Source: Echinarachnius parma (taxonomy: Eukaryota > Echinodermata > Echinoidea > Clypeasteroida > Echinarachniidae). Taken from it: a stretch of 64,000 bases of DNA. Both the position numbers and the translations under genes were made by a program. The stretch covers positions 113,501-177,500 of the forward strand of contig JBAMJV010001399.1 of the NCBI GenBank assembly GCA_037951105.1. Direction: 5' to 3'. The notes below the pieces were generated by a model. That model was not told where the DNA came from, did not search any database, and was given only the letters and a program-made list of their open reading frames with translations. This document shows positions 30,673 to 62,262 of the stretch, piece after piece; within the stretch, counting starts at the first letter, position 1, and every line of letters begins with the position of its first letter.

Positions 30673-33600
30673 TTTATTTGAGACTTCAATCATATACCCA
30701 TATCATTGAAAGAATCTTCTGAATGATAAATGTTTACCTAGTGATAAAAGTGAACAATTATGTAAGATCTTATCCCTGATCTTGTGCGTGTTGAATCCAA
30801 TTTCGGATACTATACACAATCAACGTATCCAAATTCTGAAACTTTTGACTACAATCAAAAAGCTTTTCAATTCAATTTAAAATATCTCCACTATTAGGGA
30901 GACAGTTGAAAAACCTGTTACCATTAGCCATACAACTTGGTACAAGAGAAGTGTGAAAGCTTCAAGTGATTTTGATTGAATTTGACAAAGTAATGGATTA
31001 CTTTAACAAAAGAATATAGTTATGTTGGATCATGAATCATGATATATAAACTATGATAGCTATGATAGCTGTATAGAAAAAATGCTGCAACTCACAATAT
31101 TTTAAATACTTATGGTTGTCATCTCATGTGTACAGTAGTCAAATGTATGTAATACAGCTATTTGAGACTGGATTTAATATAAACTCTTTGTCATTTTCTC
31201 CAGCTATTTGAGAAAGTAAACTCTTTTACAGTGCAATTTATGGCACAGTCTGTAATCAATTATTTACTTTTAAAACTTATTAAGGATGTATACTACAAAT
31301 TTTTTTTTTTTGAGAAACATGGAGGTGGATTGGTTAGTTGGTTGGTTATTATTTTTGTTAAAGATGCATTCAACCAATTGTGATTATCTACGTCTGGGAT
31401 TGCTCTTTATCGTCACCATCCGATAGATGCGGCCAAGATTTAAACCCGGGCCGATTATTGCAAAGAGCAGAGCTCTGATTGCTAGACCAGAACACCTCTT
31501 GTTGTGGCACGATCAGAAAAGTGTTTGACCCAAGTTCTAACCCAATCTATGCCCCCGCATTCTATGTCCTTTAGCAACGCATTTAATCCACGTTGTTGCT
31601 CTCTACCCAAGAGTATAAATAGGTACTTGGTCAGATATTATTTTTGCCTATATCACCCCATATACATGTAGAAGAGCATCTTGGGCTAGTATGCTCCCCT
31701 GGGAGTTGAGATGGTGCACAAGATATTTGTGTGGGTTTGAACTGTCCCTGATGACAAAGGTAATAATGCACCTATGAATAGGGTACCTAATGGGGCTCTA
31801 TAAGTGCTATATATTATCATTATTATTATGTGTTCTGAATCAAACTCAATAAAAAGTTGCTTGTGAATCACTTATGTAACCAGTGTCCACATTATAAGCA
31901 AATGAACAGGAAGTCCTAGGAAAAGGTCATAGAATTAGAGATGATTAGCAATTCTACTTAAGAGCCATGTCTGATTAAGGATGTGTACTTAAAAAAAAAC
32001 AATGCATGAGAAATTAGTACAAATTTTAAATTCCAAACTCATTCAAAATTTGCGTGTGTATAACTTAGTAACCTTTGGCCACATTATAGTGATGGGTGTT
32101 CACTTTGGCAATCTTAGTAAACTAGGTTTGTGTTTGTGCTTTTGTTAGGTTTGTGTTTTGCTTCATGCCAGCATACTAACTGTGTGCTGAATCCAGCATG
32201 AAGCGCTTTGGGCCTGCCTTAGGGCGTCTGACGGGGGTCCAGGGGGCGGAGCCCCCAGGAAGCTTTGGACTTTTCATTTGCATAAATTTAGTCAAAGGGT
32301 CATAATTTTCTATTTCCTAATTGTTTTTGTTCAAATTTGTAGTTTTGTTTTGAATAAGGTTTAAATCATGTTCTGATCTTGGTGCTAATTACATATCTCT
32401 ATTTTACCTTTGATAGATTTATCTCTCTTTGAAGTTAAATGTACATGACTGCTTTATGTTGTATGTGACTTAGTTCCCATTACATGTACCTTCCTATATG
32501 GAGGAAAATAGATGAAGTGTGTACGTAAAAGTCTTAAAGATAAGTTTGATTATAATGTGATGTAACAAGTGAGACATTATGTTTTGTGTTGTGTGTCAAA
32601 GATAAACGTATAGATGCAATATTATTGTCAATGTCAAGTTATACTGTCTAATTAAATGGTAAATTAGGCTCTAACTTTTGTTTTAACTTTGCATTTATTA
32701 TTCTATTTTGCAAGTATCTGTACAGGTTGGTCAGCAACATTTTCTTTTCTAGGGACATCCATACTAACTTTTGAGTGCAGTGATACTTCATCATACAGGA
32801 CCCTGCTATTACCACCATTTGTCAATCACTGGTCAGCTAACAGTACAAACAGAACATGCTCAATTCTAGCACGCACTGGATGCTTCCATACAATAGCCTT
32901 TCTTGTCCCAATGATGGTTGAGCTTTTCTGACAAAGCAACTGCCATTAACATTTACAGTGTGTTTTGGTATTGAGCGGGTAAGTCGCATTTCACCGGGTA
33001 TTGTCATTGCATGTATTATTTTTTATTTATTTCATCTCATAGGGTGGATTGCCCTTTCAGCCTACTATTAAGGCATCACATATTTTTACAAACTGAAACT
33101 CTCATCTAGAGAAGGTGGCAAATATAACATGACAAAATCATAACATTTAATTTGCGCGGGGTATAAATTTACTCTCCTTTCATTTATATTTAGGGAAAAC
33201 TTTTGTAATACTATGCCTATGCCGTATCTATATGTTTGGGGATCACAGGTAGAGTTAATCACCTGATTGTACACATTATGCATGCAATTGAATTGTAAAG
33301 AAATACTTTATTTCTCATGATTTGTGAACAATCGTTTTCCGAACTATTACTACACCCACTCTGTCATAATTATCGTAGCGTATATCATGATGGTCTTCCA
33401 AACCAGATTTGAAGAAGTATTGCTGTAACTATCGAGGGGCACGTGCCCCTAAATAATTGCTATAACATAAGCCTTATTATGTAATCATCATCATGTGTAA
33501 TCCTTAACAAAAACAAAATAAGTATGCCCTAAATTGTTTGCATGCCCCCCCCCCCCCCCCCCTCCCATTCAGTCCGACCAATGCAAGCTACGCCTCGGAA

Positions 33601-33839
33601 TATTATGAACAAACACAGGTGCATTGTATTATGTTGTATTTAATTGGTTCCAAAATCAACATAGAATACAGAACGGGGAATATCGTATTGTAACAAATAT
33701 AATAGAGGTTGGAAGATGACACATTCATCACCATCTGTGTTGACATAACTGGTCTTCCATTGGCTCCCTACTGGGTGGCCCAACAAAAAAAGGAACTGGG
33801 AACTTTCCAAAATATAGTAGCAAAGTGATTATGTCCATT

Positions 33840-33965
33840 GGATAGCATGATCGTGTTTAAAAAAAAAGCTTTTGCTTGCAAGCAATTGCTTGTTTGTGTG
33901 CATACCGATTCAAGCAAAAGGCTAGCACAAGCAATTGCTTGTTTTTATGCATACGGCCCATTGTA
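33840..33965. repeat. AAGCAATTGCTT palindromic repeats
   Basis: Copies of aagcaattgcttg at 33877-33890 and 33930-33943, with tgcttgcaagca (33873) between TIR-like acgatc/gccca ends. Copy 1 lacks this stretch. Confidence 0.45.
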
Positions 33966-34204
33966 CAACAACGTTTTTTTATCTAATATTATTTTAATTG
34001 CATTATGATAATGGGAGTATGATCGCGTTTTTATTTACACTATCATTATTACCCCGGTCAACGGATACAGACTGCAATCATTCCTGCACACAAAGTGCAT
34101 ATTTTCAAACTCCGTATAGAGAGTTTTCCAGCCATTTGCCTGTTAAACACCTGGGTAGAGCAGCTTGTCTTGCTGAAGGACACACACAAAGGACAATACA
34201 CTGG

Positions 34205-34330
34205 GTGATTTCAAGTATGGTATTTAAGGCCGATGTTAGTGTTTATTAAACGCTAACACCAGCCTTATATTCGAAACTAGTCAAGTATGGTGTTTAAGGG
34301 CCTTAAACACCATACTTGACTAGTTTCGAA
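34205..34330. repeat. Perfect 29 bp-arm palindrome in a copy-2-only insert
   Basis: Arms 34271-34299 and 34301-34329 (tcgaaactagtcaagtatgg... and its mirror) are perfect around a single central G. A diverged half copy and a small hairpin (gttagtgtttattaaacgctaac) precede it. The matching place in copy 1 (about 24915) reads straight through. Confidence 0.8.
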
Positions 34331-35565
34331 TTTGGGATCCCGATACATGCATGGAGAGCTCAAACTCTTGCCACATTCTTGCCACGTGCACCACGCCCGC
34401 ACGTCCACGACATAATCATTTAGTATCATATGAAAGATGATACATTTATATAGATGTATATTATACATAATACATCTCATTAGGACATACTTATGCATAT
34501 TTGTGATTAATACTTTATAACAAGCTGATAATGTTCAAATGATTTACATATGAAACAACAAAATCAGGTATTCCCCACTCCCTGTTTGGATAGAAATAGA
34601 ATTATAGTACAAGTACTTTTATTGTCCCTGTATTTGATCATTATTCACGGTATGAAAAACAACTTCCAAGACTATTTCCGCTTCGATAACTGTGTAGTTG
34701 TGCGAGTGAAAATCACAGAATGTAATAATCATACAATCTTGGGCGTATAGGAGCACAATTTATTTAGGGGGCCGGTGAGGTCTTTTGCCCGAAGAACTGT
34801 CCTTTTTCGTCTCTTCACCTGACAAGCAAAAATAAATTATGCCCGATTTATGATAATTTTAGTCCGGAAAAAAATGCCTAAATATATCATGGCTTTGTAT
34901 AAATATTACAAAACGTTATATTGCCCGTTTGTAACATGAGTTTGCCCATGGGCGTAGGAGCACATGTTTTACAAGGGGGTTGAGGTCTTTTGCCCGAATA
35001 ATTAGCCATCCTATTTTTTTTTAACCAAACAAGCAGAAACAAGTCTTTTCCTCTTTGACGACCGACAATTTCCTAATATGGGACGAGTTTCGCTGAAAAT
35101 CTTTTGTTCTAAAATGTCATGATTTTGCCCAAATTTAAGGGGCTTTTTTGCCTGAATATGGCCGTTTTCAAAACCCTAAGAGGGGGGGGGGGGGGGGGGG
35201 CTGCAGCCCCCTTAGCTCACAGCCTCTTACGCCTATGAGTGCGCCCAAATATCACATGGTTTTGCCCGAAATTGAGGTGTTTTTGCAGGATGATGGGCGT
35301 TTTCATAACTCCCGGGGGCGCAACCCCCAGCCCCCCGCCTCCTACGCCTATGTCTACATGTACGGTAAAGTATTTTTCTCAATGAAATTGAATTAAAACG
35401 AAACTATCCGCCTCTGTTCCGACGACTGTTCCACAGAAAATGTGTCTGGGTGGTAGAATGACGTCATGATTACAAAAGAAAACCACATTTACCGTTATCT
35501 CGGAAAGTTGTATCGAGTGTGCAGTACACTGCGGAATCGAAGTTATGACTTTTATGTAGCTGTAC

Positions 35566-54480
<18,915 letters not shown>

Positions 54481-55723
54481 GTAAAGTGTGAAGTAATACT
54501 TTACCAATAATAAATGATGCTAAGTAGCAGGGGCGTCGATCCTGGGGGAGCAAGGGGGCGGTCGCCCCACCAATGAAAATATTGGGGGGCGAACATATCA
54601 TTTCGCCCCCCCCCCCCCAATAATTCCGAAAATGAGGAAGAAAAAATTGAGTGACACAATGCCAAAGAGTGAAAAGACACATTTATCAATAATTAATCTT
54701 AAAAAAAGCTGGGTTTTTTAAAGTTTAAAAAGGACTATAAATCTAATTTTTGCCCCGCGCTTCGCGCGCACACAGTTTCTCATATTGCAAGTTTCATTTT
54801 GGTTGCGGGAACTCGCATTTCGAAATGTGTTGGGCAGTGTAATTTCTCAAACGCACACCTCAAACGAAGTTCATTAAACCCTCATCTATAGCACGCCGTC
54901 ACATAAAATAAAATAATCTGAAATAGTCAATGCAGTCAATTCGGTCTTTATGCGCTGAACGCAAATCAAATCGGAATATCATGTCCCCCACACTTGAAAG
55001 TGGAGGAGATTGTCCCCCTGTTGCACCACAAATTGTCGTACCTGCACAAATTGTCGTAGGCGACAATTTGTGCAAAATTTCACGCCACAAATTGTCGCCT
55101 CCTGCACAAATTGTCGTTTGCGACAATTTGTGTTGCTCTCGCCGTCCCCATACCCGGCGACAATTTGTGAAATCACGTAAAACCTCACACCACAAATTGT
55201 CGCATATTGCACAAATTGTCGTCAGTCGCTGTCTTCAAGCTATAAAGATGATGATGATAATAATAATAATCAGTGTTGGTGGACTCGAGGCCGGCCTCGG
55301 CGTCGACACCAGTGGAAGATTTTTACGAAGCAGAGACCGAGATCCGTCAACAAATCTCGAGGCCGAGACCGAGACTATTTGGTTTTGGGGGCCGAGACCA
55401 TTAAAGAACACTACAAATTGGCCTCGAGACAACTTAAAAAAAAAAAAAAAAAAACAAGCCATGTGTGAGCATGTGTTAATATTCGTTTTTATGTGATTTT
55501 CGGTTGTATTTCTGCTTTTCCTTCAGTTTCTAGCTAGGTACCTTTCATGGGTGTTTGTGAGCTGGGGGGGGGGGCAATGATTTGTCCCCTTTTTTTTAAT
55601 TTCTTGTCTTTTTTGTATTTTCGTTTGTGAATACATGGTTTATTTATTCGTGCTGTCTTTGTAATAATTAAAATGGTTATGTTTTTTTTATTCGATGTCA
55701 AAAGAAATTTGTATTCAACCAGG

Positions 55724-55725
55724 CC

Positions 55726-55756
<31 letters not shown>
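55724..55756. repeat. Poly-G tract
   Basis: About 30 G in a row, inside the element at 55020-56750. Assembly length here is unreliable. Confidence 0.8.
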
Positions 55757-56319
55757 TCGACCTTTCGCGTGATAATTCCGCAACGCACGCAGGTATCGCC
55801 GCGTGACTTCATGGGTTTTTTTTTGTATTGAAGTCTTTTGAGACCAAATTTGCGACGACCGGGTATACTATTCCGAAGTCACGCAGTGACCGTTTGTAAG
55901 TGAGCGTCGGCCCCAAAATCAATAAATTGTGTGTTTGGTGTACAAATGCTAGATGGAAATGGTAAATAATTTTTTCCATTGAAAAAAAAACACAAATAGC
56001 CTACATAAAAAAAATCTGCGCTGTCGCAATTTCTAACGTTCGAAACCGGTTAATTTAGGCAAACAAATATATTAATGTTCAGTGATTATTTAGCGATAAA
56101 AGGGGATTTCAGCATAAATGTGAATAATCAATTGAAATTGTATTATTTTCAAAAACGTAACAATGTAATCTTCTAGATTACAATAATTAATATTAATAAT
56201 TAATAAACCTCAACGACACCCCACTCGAATAATCCTCACCGACACCTCCCCCCCCCCTAAAAAAAAATGGGTACGCCACTGCACCCATCCCTAAAACACA
56301 CCCCTCCACGCCCACCGTC

Positions 56320-56475
56320 ACTCCTCCACACACACACACCCCACACACGCATAAACACACACACACCCTACATTCACACATACACCCATCCTTAATCCTT
56401 CACATACCACATGTGCACACGCACGCACACACACACACATATATACACAAATACACACACTCACACACTATACAC
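56320..56475. repeat. (CA)n-rich microsatellite
   Basis: Several interrupted runs of ACACAC with short spacers, all on the same strand. Confidence 0.85.
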
Positions 56476-56809
56476 AAACCTCACATGACCTATAATGTTG
56501 GTGCGTTGGTATATATCCGTATGTCAAGAATGATCATTTTAATCAAAAATGTATGTCATCATGGCTTTGAACAGGACCGTAGGTGTGGCGACAATTTGTG
56601 GTGCCAGCTACCAGCACAAATTGTCGCCGTCGCCTCCACAAATTGTCGCAAACGACAATTTTTGCAGAAAGCGACAATTCGTGGTGTCAACATTTTGCAC
56701 AAATTGTCGCCTACGACAATTTGTGCAGGTACGACAATTTGTGGTGCAACACCCCCTCTCTTTGTCATTATGTATGTTTGGTTCCATACTTATTGTCAGG
56801 ATTTGTAGC

Positions 56810-58835
56810 GTATATATGTTTTAAATGGCAAGAGACCACGTGAATAAATACAATTGTAACTCAATTCTTAGAAAATAAACAATTATTTTAATAAATCAAC
56901 GGTTCGTCGACATTTTATACGAGTTCAAAACATACAAAACAAATTAATCTGTGAATACAAGACATTAATGATTACTGCAGTTTCTAACATTCCCAAAATG
57001 AGCCGGCATATTATTTCCAGTTTCTAATAACTAAACAGTTCACCCGGGTGTGCTTGGTGTTTGAAGCGCGAATTCTCCCTGACCGCGAGTGTAGGTTGAA
57101 CTGCCGTCACGCGAACGTGGTCAGCGCGCTCGACGATCCCGAAGTCGGTGCTATCCGGACCCTGTCCGAATGCTATGTTGCAATCCGGCGCTACTCGTGC
57201 TTGTGCTGCGTCGAGCCTCGTTGCTTTGTGCTGACGTTGTCATTACACCGCATACATGACGTCTCGTCGCTGGTGGACGTAGCTTCAGCCACGCGGCTGA
57301 ATAAAAGGAATTAACAATTCATAAACACTTTGGCTGATCCCGTTTCAACTCAGCCCCTCAATAAGCGATATCAATGTCAATAATCCGCTTCCATTTAGTA
57401 AGTGTAAACAATCTCACTAATCACGTAGAGATTTTACTGAACTCTCCATTTCAATTTAGTTCACAAGTACAAACATTTTTATCAACATGAGATGAACATA
57501 TTACTGTATTAATCGTACAGTCAGAATTATTCAATTCGTATAAGCAAGTAAAGCAAGCTTTCATACATATCAACCTAATTATCTCGTTTACATTCAACAT
57601 CCTCATCCTAAATGACTAACTTCCAATAACATTAAACAAATGTATCCATTCTCGGCTTTTATCTGGCTTTAATGCCTTTAACTCATAACCAAACAAAAAT
57701 TACAGCGTTTCTCGTCAAAGGGCGTTTCCCGAAACCCTCATAATAACCTTCACGCCGTTTTCCCGACACTACAAAATACAATAGCATTAAATATATGAAT
57801 TGCAACTCATCATCTTTAACACAAGCATTAGTTTAAATTAGACACACAACTGTGAGAAAGTCAACATCCACGAGTTTCTTGATGTGGTACAAAAACAAGC
57901 AATTATACAAGAATACACAATTACAAAACTTACAGTTATTTCTTTGAGAAGTTTAACCATTGACGCCGTCTGTGCCTGCCTCCCGAGGAAAATGTCCTTA
58001 AACAGGGTTCCGCTCACACCAGCAGAAATACATGCAAGGGTAAATACCGGTGATAACCTCTCACTCATAAAACAGCAAGACTTCCCTTCCCCCACACTGG
58101 CATCATCTCGCTCCCTGGACTCCTCGACCTGGAGATCCACAGACGTCCTCACTCGTTCATGGCTTAATAGCTTCTCACTGTTGTTGTTGTTTAGTTTGGT
58201 GGCAATCAGTCAAATCTGACTATTGTTGCCAATTGCTTTTCTATTGATTTCATCTTCACATATTTTTAAAGTATTATACAATTTTATATATCATCAACAA
58301 ATTATTTATATGGCACCGCTAAAAATATTGCGATATTTCATTTTTTTTCTTTTCTCCTACCTTATTATGAATATTACTTTTATATACAAAAATATAACAA
58401 TTTTCCTTATTTCAATAACAAAGCCCACCTCTCACCTCTCACTCTTTCCTGCCGCACCTTAAATGTCCCGCAAAAACTCAGCTATACGTGTCACAACACC
58501 CTAGCCAATCACAGTCTCTCCCTTTTACTCACATGATCACTTTTACTCACACGCCTCACGGTCACAGCCATTCACCTTCCTCATTCATAATCACGTGATC
58601 GCGCACCCCTCAAAAACATCCAATTTGCATATGACGATTCGCACCCATATCATCCCGCTGTTCGCAACCCCTATTCAAAAGCATCAGTGCATCGCCAGAA
58701 ATTAGCATTTGAAAACGATCGCATTCGCGCGCAAACCCAAAATGGGCAAAACCAAACATAATGCAAAGTGTTAACACTAAGTTCTTAAGACTGGGGAAAT
58801 CACGGGCCACAGTAGGTTTTGACACTTATAGACTT
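56810..58835. mobile_element. Second insertion in the hAT element, partly related to 45247-49000
   Basis: The hAT sequence stops near 56810 and resumes at about 58836. Inside, 58150-58345 (ttggtggcaatcagtcaaat, tattgttgccaattgctttt, atatcatcaacaaattattt) matches the right arm of the large inverted-repeat element at 47950-48110. 57040-57315 is a GC-rich island unlike the rest. Remaining sequence is unrecognised. Probably a relic of the same or a related large element. Confidence 0.5.
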
Positions 58836-59429
58836 CATAACGTGAAATTTATGTCTTAGGTGTGCACCAAATCGCACAATTTCACACCCCAAAATACAAA
58901 AGCTCCCTAAAGGGGGACACCCCCTCCCACACCCACCCCCGCTCGGTCGCTTCGCTTCCTCGCAATGTCTCCCTCCACTTTAGAGGAGTTGTTGACGCCC
59001 TAGAGTATATCGATGGCTCTATAGTATACTGGATCACTTGGATCCATCTCAATCCATCTCAATCTTCGCTATGCCCTTTAAGAATACGTTACGAGTAGGT
59101 TCACTATTTGATACAATTTTAACACGCATGATAGGAGTTGCAAATGTCTGAAATCTAAAAGCTTCCGGGGGCTCCGCCCCCTGGACCCCCATGATTGTCC
59201 CCAAATTTGGGTGCCCCCAAAGTCAGGTCTTTGAGCCATCAAGACACTTTTAATGAGCGCATAATAAAATTGTTCGGGCATGCCAAATGTGGGTTTTTTA
59301 GCTCTCTCAGTGGTCACTCTCGAAATTTTTTCAAATTTCGCCCCCCCAATCGCAAAAACGGATCGACGCCCCTGCTAAGTAGTAGTATTAAATTGTGTAT
59401 GCACATTTTAGAACTGAATATATCAGCAT

Positions 59430-60570
59430 ATACACTCTTGGTCATAAAGTTGGAATATTTTTTTTTAGATCCAACTTTCTTTTCCCTGTTTTTTTTGCGC
59501 CTTTATTAATCTTTTTAGACTAAAAATAATGATAATATAATGTTTCCAAACTACCAATATTCAATACATGGTAGCATGAATTTGCATCAATTAATTAAGC
59601 CTTTTGTTATGAGCTTTGAAAGGCAGGACCTTTGATGATTGGCCCCTTTCCCTCTCCAAAGCGTATGTCCAACTTGTAATCGTTATGAGTCATTTCTCAA
59701 AGTTGGCTGTACAATTTTCAACAAAAATTGGCACCAAGGCTCTCTAGGCCATACTCCGTCCAACGTCATTGGCTACACATGATTGTGCTCCACCAGGAAG
59801 GGGTGTCAACAAGCAATGTCCACTATTTCGTTGGAACATCGAGAGGAGGGTCAATTAAAGCCACGGTAATCTCTATGACATCCACGATTGACCACCAGAA
59901 TAGATTATCGCAAATTGCTTAACCTGTGCTAAAATTGAACTTTCGCAGTCTATGAAGAAAACGCTATGGAATCAACACCTTCCGCCAAACTGTACATCAG
60001 AGATCTCTCTAACATGGCCACCGAGCAATACACACTACGAAGTTTCCACCCAATACCATACAACCAAGTCCCTGGACTAGGGAGTACAGAAGATCACCGC
60101 CTGGACACTCGTGATATGTCATCTTAATGGGTACGAGCCATACCACCGTTGGGCGGTCACAACCTCAAGTCGTTTTGTGAATGCAGAAATCTTGGAGTTT
60201 TTTGTCAGGTTCCAATTTTTGTCAATTTTTTACCAAGTCAATGCCCGATAATTTGTACTCACTGCCCGTTATAGCGGAGCATTACGCGCGCCATTGTTAG
60301 TGTGCATTCAGCTTTGAAACGAAAGAATGGGCACAGTTGTCCGATGCTATAACGGGCAGTAAGTGCGAATTATCGGGCAATGACTTGGTAACAATTTAAG
60401 AAAATGGGAACCTGACAAGGTGTCACTCAGAGCGCTCTTAAACAAATACACGACCAAAATTACTATTCTTGGTATCGTTTTTCATTGGAAAAGACACCCT
60501 ATCCGATGGACATGTTCATTTTGTTACTTTATTTTGGGAAGTTTTTGGGCCACCCTGTATAGTCACTGTC
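59430..60570. repeat. Degenerate repeat region, possibly mariner-like
   Basis: The right side ends ggccaccctgtatag, typical of mariner-type ends. Within it lies a fold-back (60203-60416). No transposase motif can be supported. Confidence 0.3.
60203..60416. repeat. Fold-back MITE
   Basis: gtcaggttccaatttttgtc, caagtcaatgcccgataat and actgcccgttatag are mirrored by ctataacgggcagt, attatcgggcaatgacttgg and gggaacctgac. The loop is GC-rich. Confidence 0.75.
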
Positions 60571-60879
60571 TCTCTACCCTGCCAATTTCGTAACTAGTTT
60601 ATTTTCTCCATTTCTCTCCACAGATTCAGAATATATTACTTTATTACATTCATCTTGCATTGTTGGCCTGTTACCATACTGTTTCTATCATTCTGTTTTA
60701 ATTTACATATCTTGTCATTCTTATCCCAGTTGGTTCTTTTTCCCTCCAATTTTTCTAATCGGTCTGTTTCCGTCATCATATAATTCCCACCTAGCAATTT
60801 TCCCTTATACTCCATATATCGCCATTCTGACTTGTACATCATTTATCCAGATAAACACTTATATTATATGACCTATAAA

Positions 60880-61480
60880 GATACTGGTGTGCGATTGGTC
60901 AAAATGATGTCACGTGACCATCGCTACAAGGATGAGCAGCGTTATATTGACCGACCAGTCAATATAACGCCGTTATATTGACCGGTGACGTAATTTACGT
61001 CACAATGGGTGTGTGAAGATGAACAATGTGCGCGTATTAGCATCCTGGCACGCGCAGCGTTGTTAAGCTTTCTACGGAGATTGCGCGATCCGAAAGTAAA
61101 TTTGAAAGGACGGTCGAATAAAGAAGCATTTTGCGCAGCATTTCGATAACAACACGTCTGTTCTACTGGAAGGATTTCGATTTAATCTAATGATTTTCCC
61201 TTGTCCATAATTTTATTTCAACACCAAATTTATATTTATCTTGATTTGTATCTATATAGGTCATCATAATATAACAGATATTGACTTTTTCCTTCGGGAA
61301 CCATATAACATTTCATTTCCCTTGGGGAGTTATATTTTTGTCTCGGAATACTATATTTTTCCTCAGCGCTACGCGCTTTGGAAAAATATAATGTCCCTCG
61401 ACACAAATATAACTTCCCTCGAGGATCTCAAATGTTATATTGCCCCTCAAGACAGTCAATATCTGTATAATATTATATCT
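60880..61480. repeat. Palindrome-rich repeat with GTTATATTGAC motifs
   Basis: gttatattgaccgaccagtc...aatataac (60941-60968) is a near-perfect palindrome, and gtgacgtaatttacgtcac (60986-61004) is another. At 61267-61480, ataacagatattgactt...agtcaatatctgtataat forms a hairpin with internal ccttcgggaa and ctcagcgctacgcgcttt pairs. Repeats of this look are common in marine invertebrates; the family is not named here. Confidence 0.5.
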
Positions 61481-61489
61481 TTTTAGATA

Positions 61490-61985
61490 TGCACTTGTGT
61501 CACTTTGTACACAATTCCCCCCCCCCCCCCCATCCCACTCTACTTTGTACCCCAGCCAGCGTTGACCCCAGCAGTGCCAGCACTAAACCCCTCCCACTTG
61601 CCATCCATTGTATCTTTCCATCATCCCCTTTGCACACCTCCTTTGTTCCATATCCTGTTCTTTCATTGCTCATCTCATAGCTTTAAAGCTACCACTTGAC
61701 TCATCCTCCTATGCCCAGTAGCCCTCATCAGCACTATTTCTGTTGTTCCTGCTACTGCATTTACACCTCCTCCATTTTATCCCCCATTCTTTTGTGCTTG
61801 TTCACTCCAGGTTGTTGTGTGTAAAATAGATGTAAAATCTATGAAAGTCTAAAATACTTGCACTTTTGTATTTGAATATATTTTATTCCAAGGCTACACA
61901 TGGCTTTTCATACTGTTTAAGTCCAACTTAGTGTTAAGTTCAACTTATGATCTTTGTGAAACACCCCAGGTTTATTTGAGTAAAA
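61490..61985. other. Unassigned stretch
   Basis: C-run (61518-61531), then pyrimidine-rich text without splice-bounded coding sequence. No feature supported. Confidence 0.35.
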
Positions 61986-62262
61986 AAAAATAATTAAATA
62001 ATGCTTACACTTTTTTCAAATTTTACAAAAGAGGTTTAAAATAGATGCTAGTGATCTATTTAACCATTATTTCAACAAAACATCGCATGCACAATTTTTA
62101 TTTTATTTTAAATGGCTTAAACCAACACATTTTTAGAAAGCGCCCCTTTTTGTATTTTAACAGGTAATTTTGAATGATATACAGGCTTTTTACTTAGTCA
62201 ATTTTAATTTTGGATACCTTTCGAGCATGGTGGAGTTATAACTATTAGTTTGTAATGTTATG
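61985..62262 (-). repeat. Half copy of the TTAA MITE family
   Basis: aaagcgccccttt, ttttacttagtca, ccttTcgagcatggtgg and gttataactattagtttg match the interior of the family in reverse. It ends at a poly-G tract (62266-62287). Confidence 0.6.

Larger units (their letters stand above)
28727..35460 (+). repeat. Large direct duplication, copy 2
   Basis: Collinear with 18800-26980. It begins abruptly at attagtcttatatatgttag and ends near 35440 with gactgttccacagaaaatg, about 120 bp before the SRCR gene's first exon. Extra material relative to copy 1: a LINE tail at about 30563-30672 and a palindrome-bearing insert at 34205-34330. It lacks the MITE and hAT of copy 1. Confidence 0.85.
55020..56750. 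mobile_element. Element with terminal arrays of ACAAATTGTCG
   Basis: 1731 bp inserted in the hAT element. The outer ~58 bp at each end are a perfect inverted pair (gttgcaccacaaattgtcg...). Inside lie about nine copies on the left (to 55225) and eight on the right (from 56585) of the 11-mer acaaattgtcg, in alternating orientation and often in divergent pairs with 3-6 bp between. A short flanking repeat (ccccct) may be the target duplication. The interior has GA-rich and G-run simple sequence but no recognised protein. I do not recognise the family. Confidence 0.75.
54528..59374. mobile_element. hAT element expanded by nested insertions
   Basis: Perfect TIRs caggggcgtcgatcc and ggatcgacgcccctg, flanked by the 8 bp duplication ctaagtag (54520-54527 and 59375-59382). 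It is the reverse-oriented relative of 25320-26441, enlarged to 4847 bp by two insertions (55020-56750 and about 56810-58835). hAT-derived parts: 54528-55019, 56751-56810 and 58836-59374. No transposase. It sits directly after SRCR domain 5. Confidence 0.9.

Noticed and set aside
55020-55225. Repeat cluster that could be taken for a CRISPR array
   Set aside because: The 11-mer occurs in both orientations with irregular 3-40 bp gaps, and the cluster is mirrored at the other end of an element in a eukaryotic genome.
56413-56843. Open frames across the 11-mer array
   Set aside because: Translations are products of the repeated motif and microsatellites, not of a gene.
61489-61699. Proline-rich open frames
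   Set aside because: Arise from the C-run and pyrimidine-rich text; no splice-bounded exon or conserved motif.
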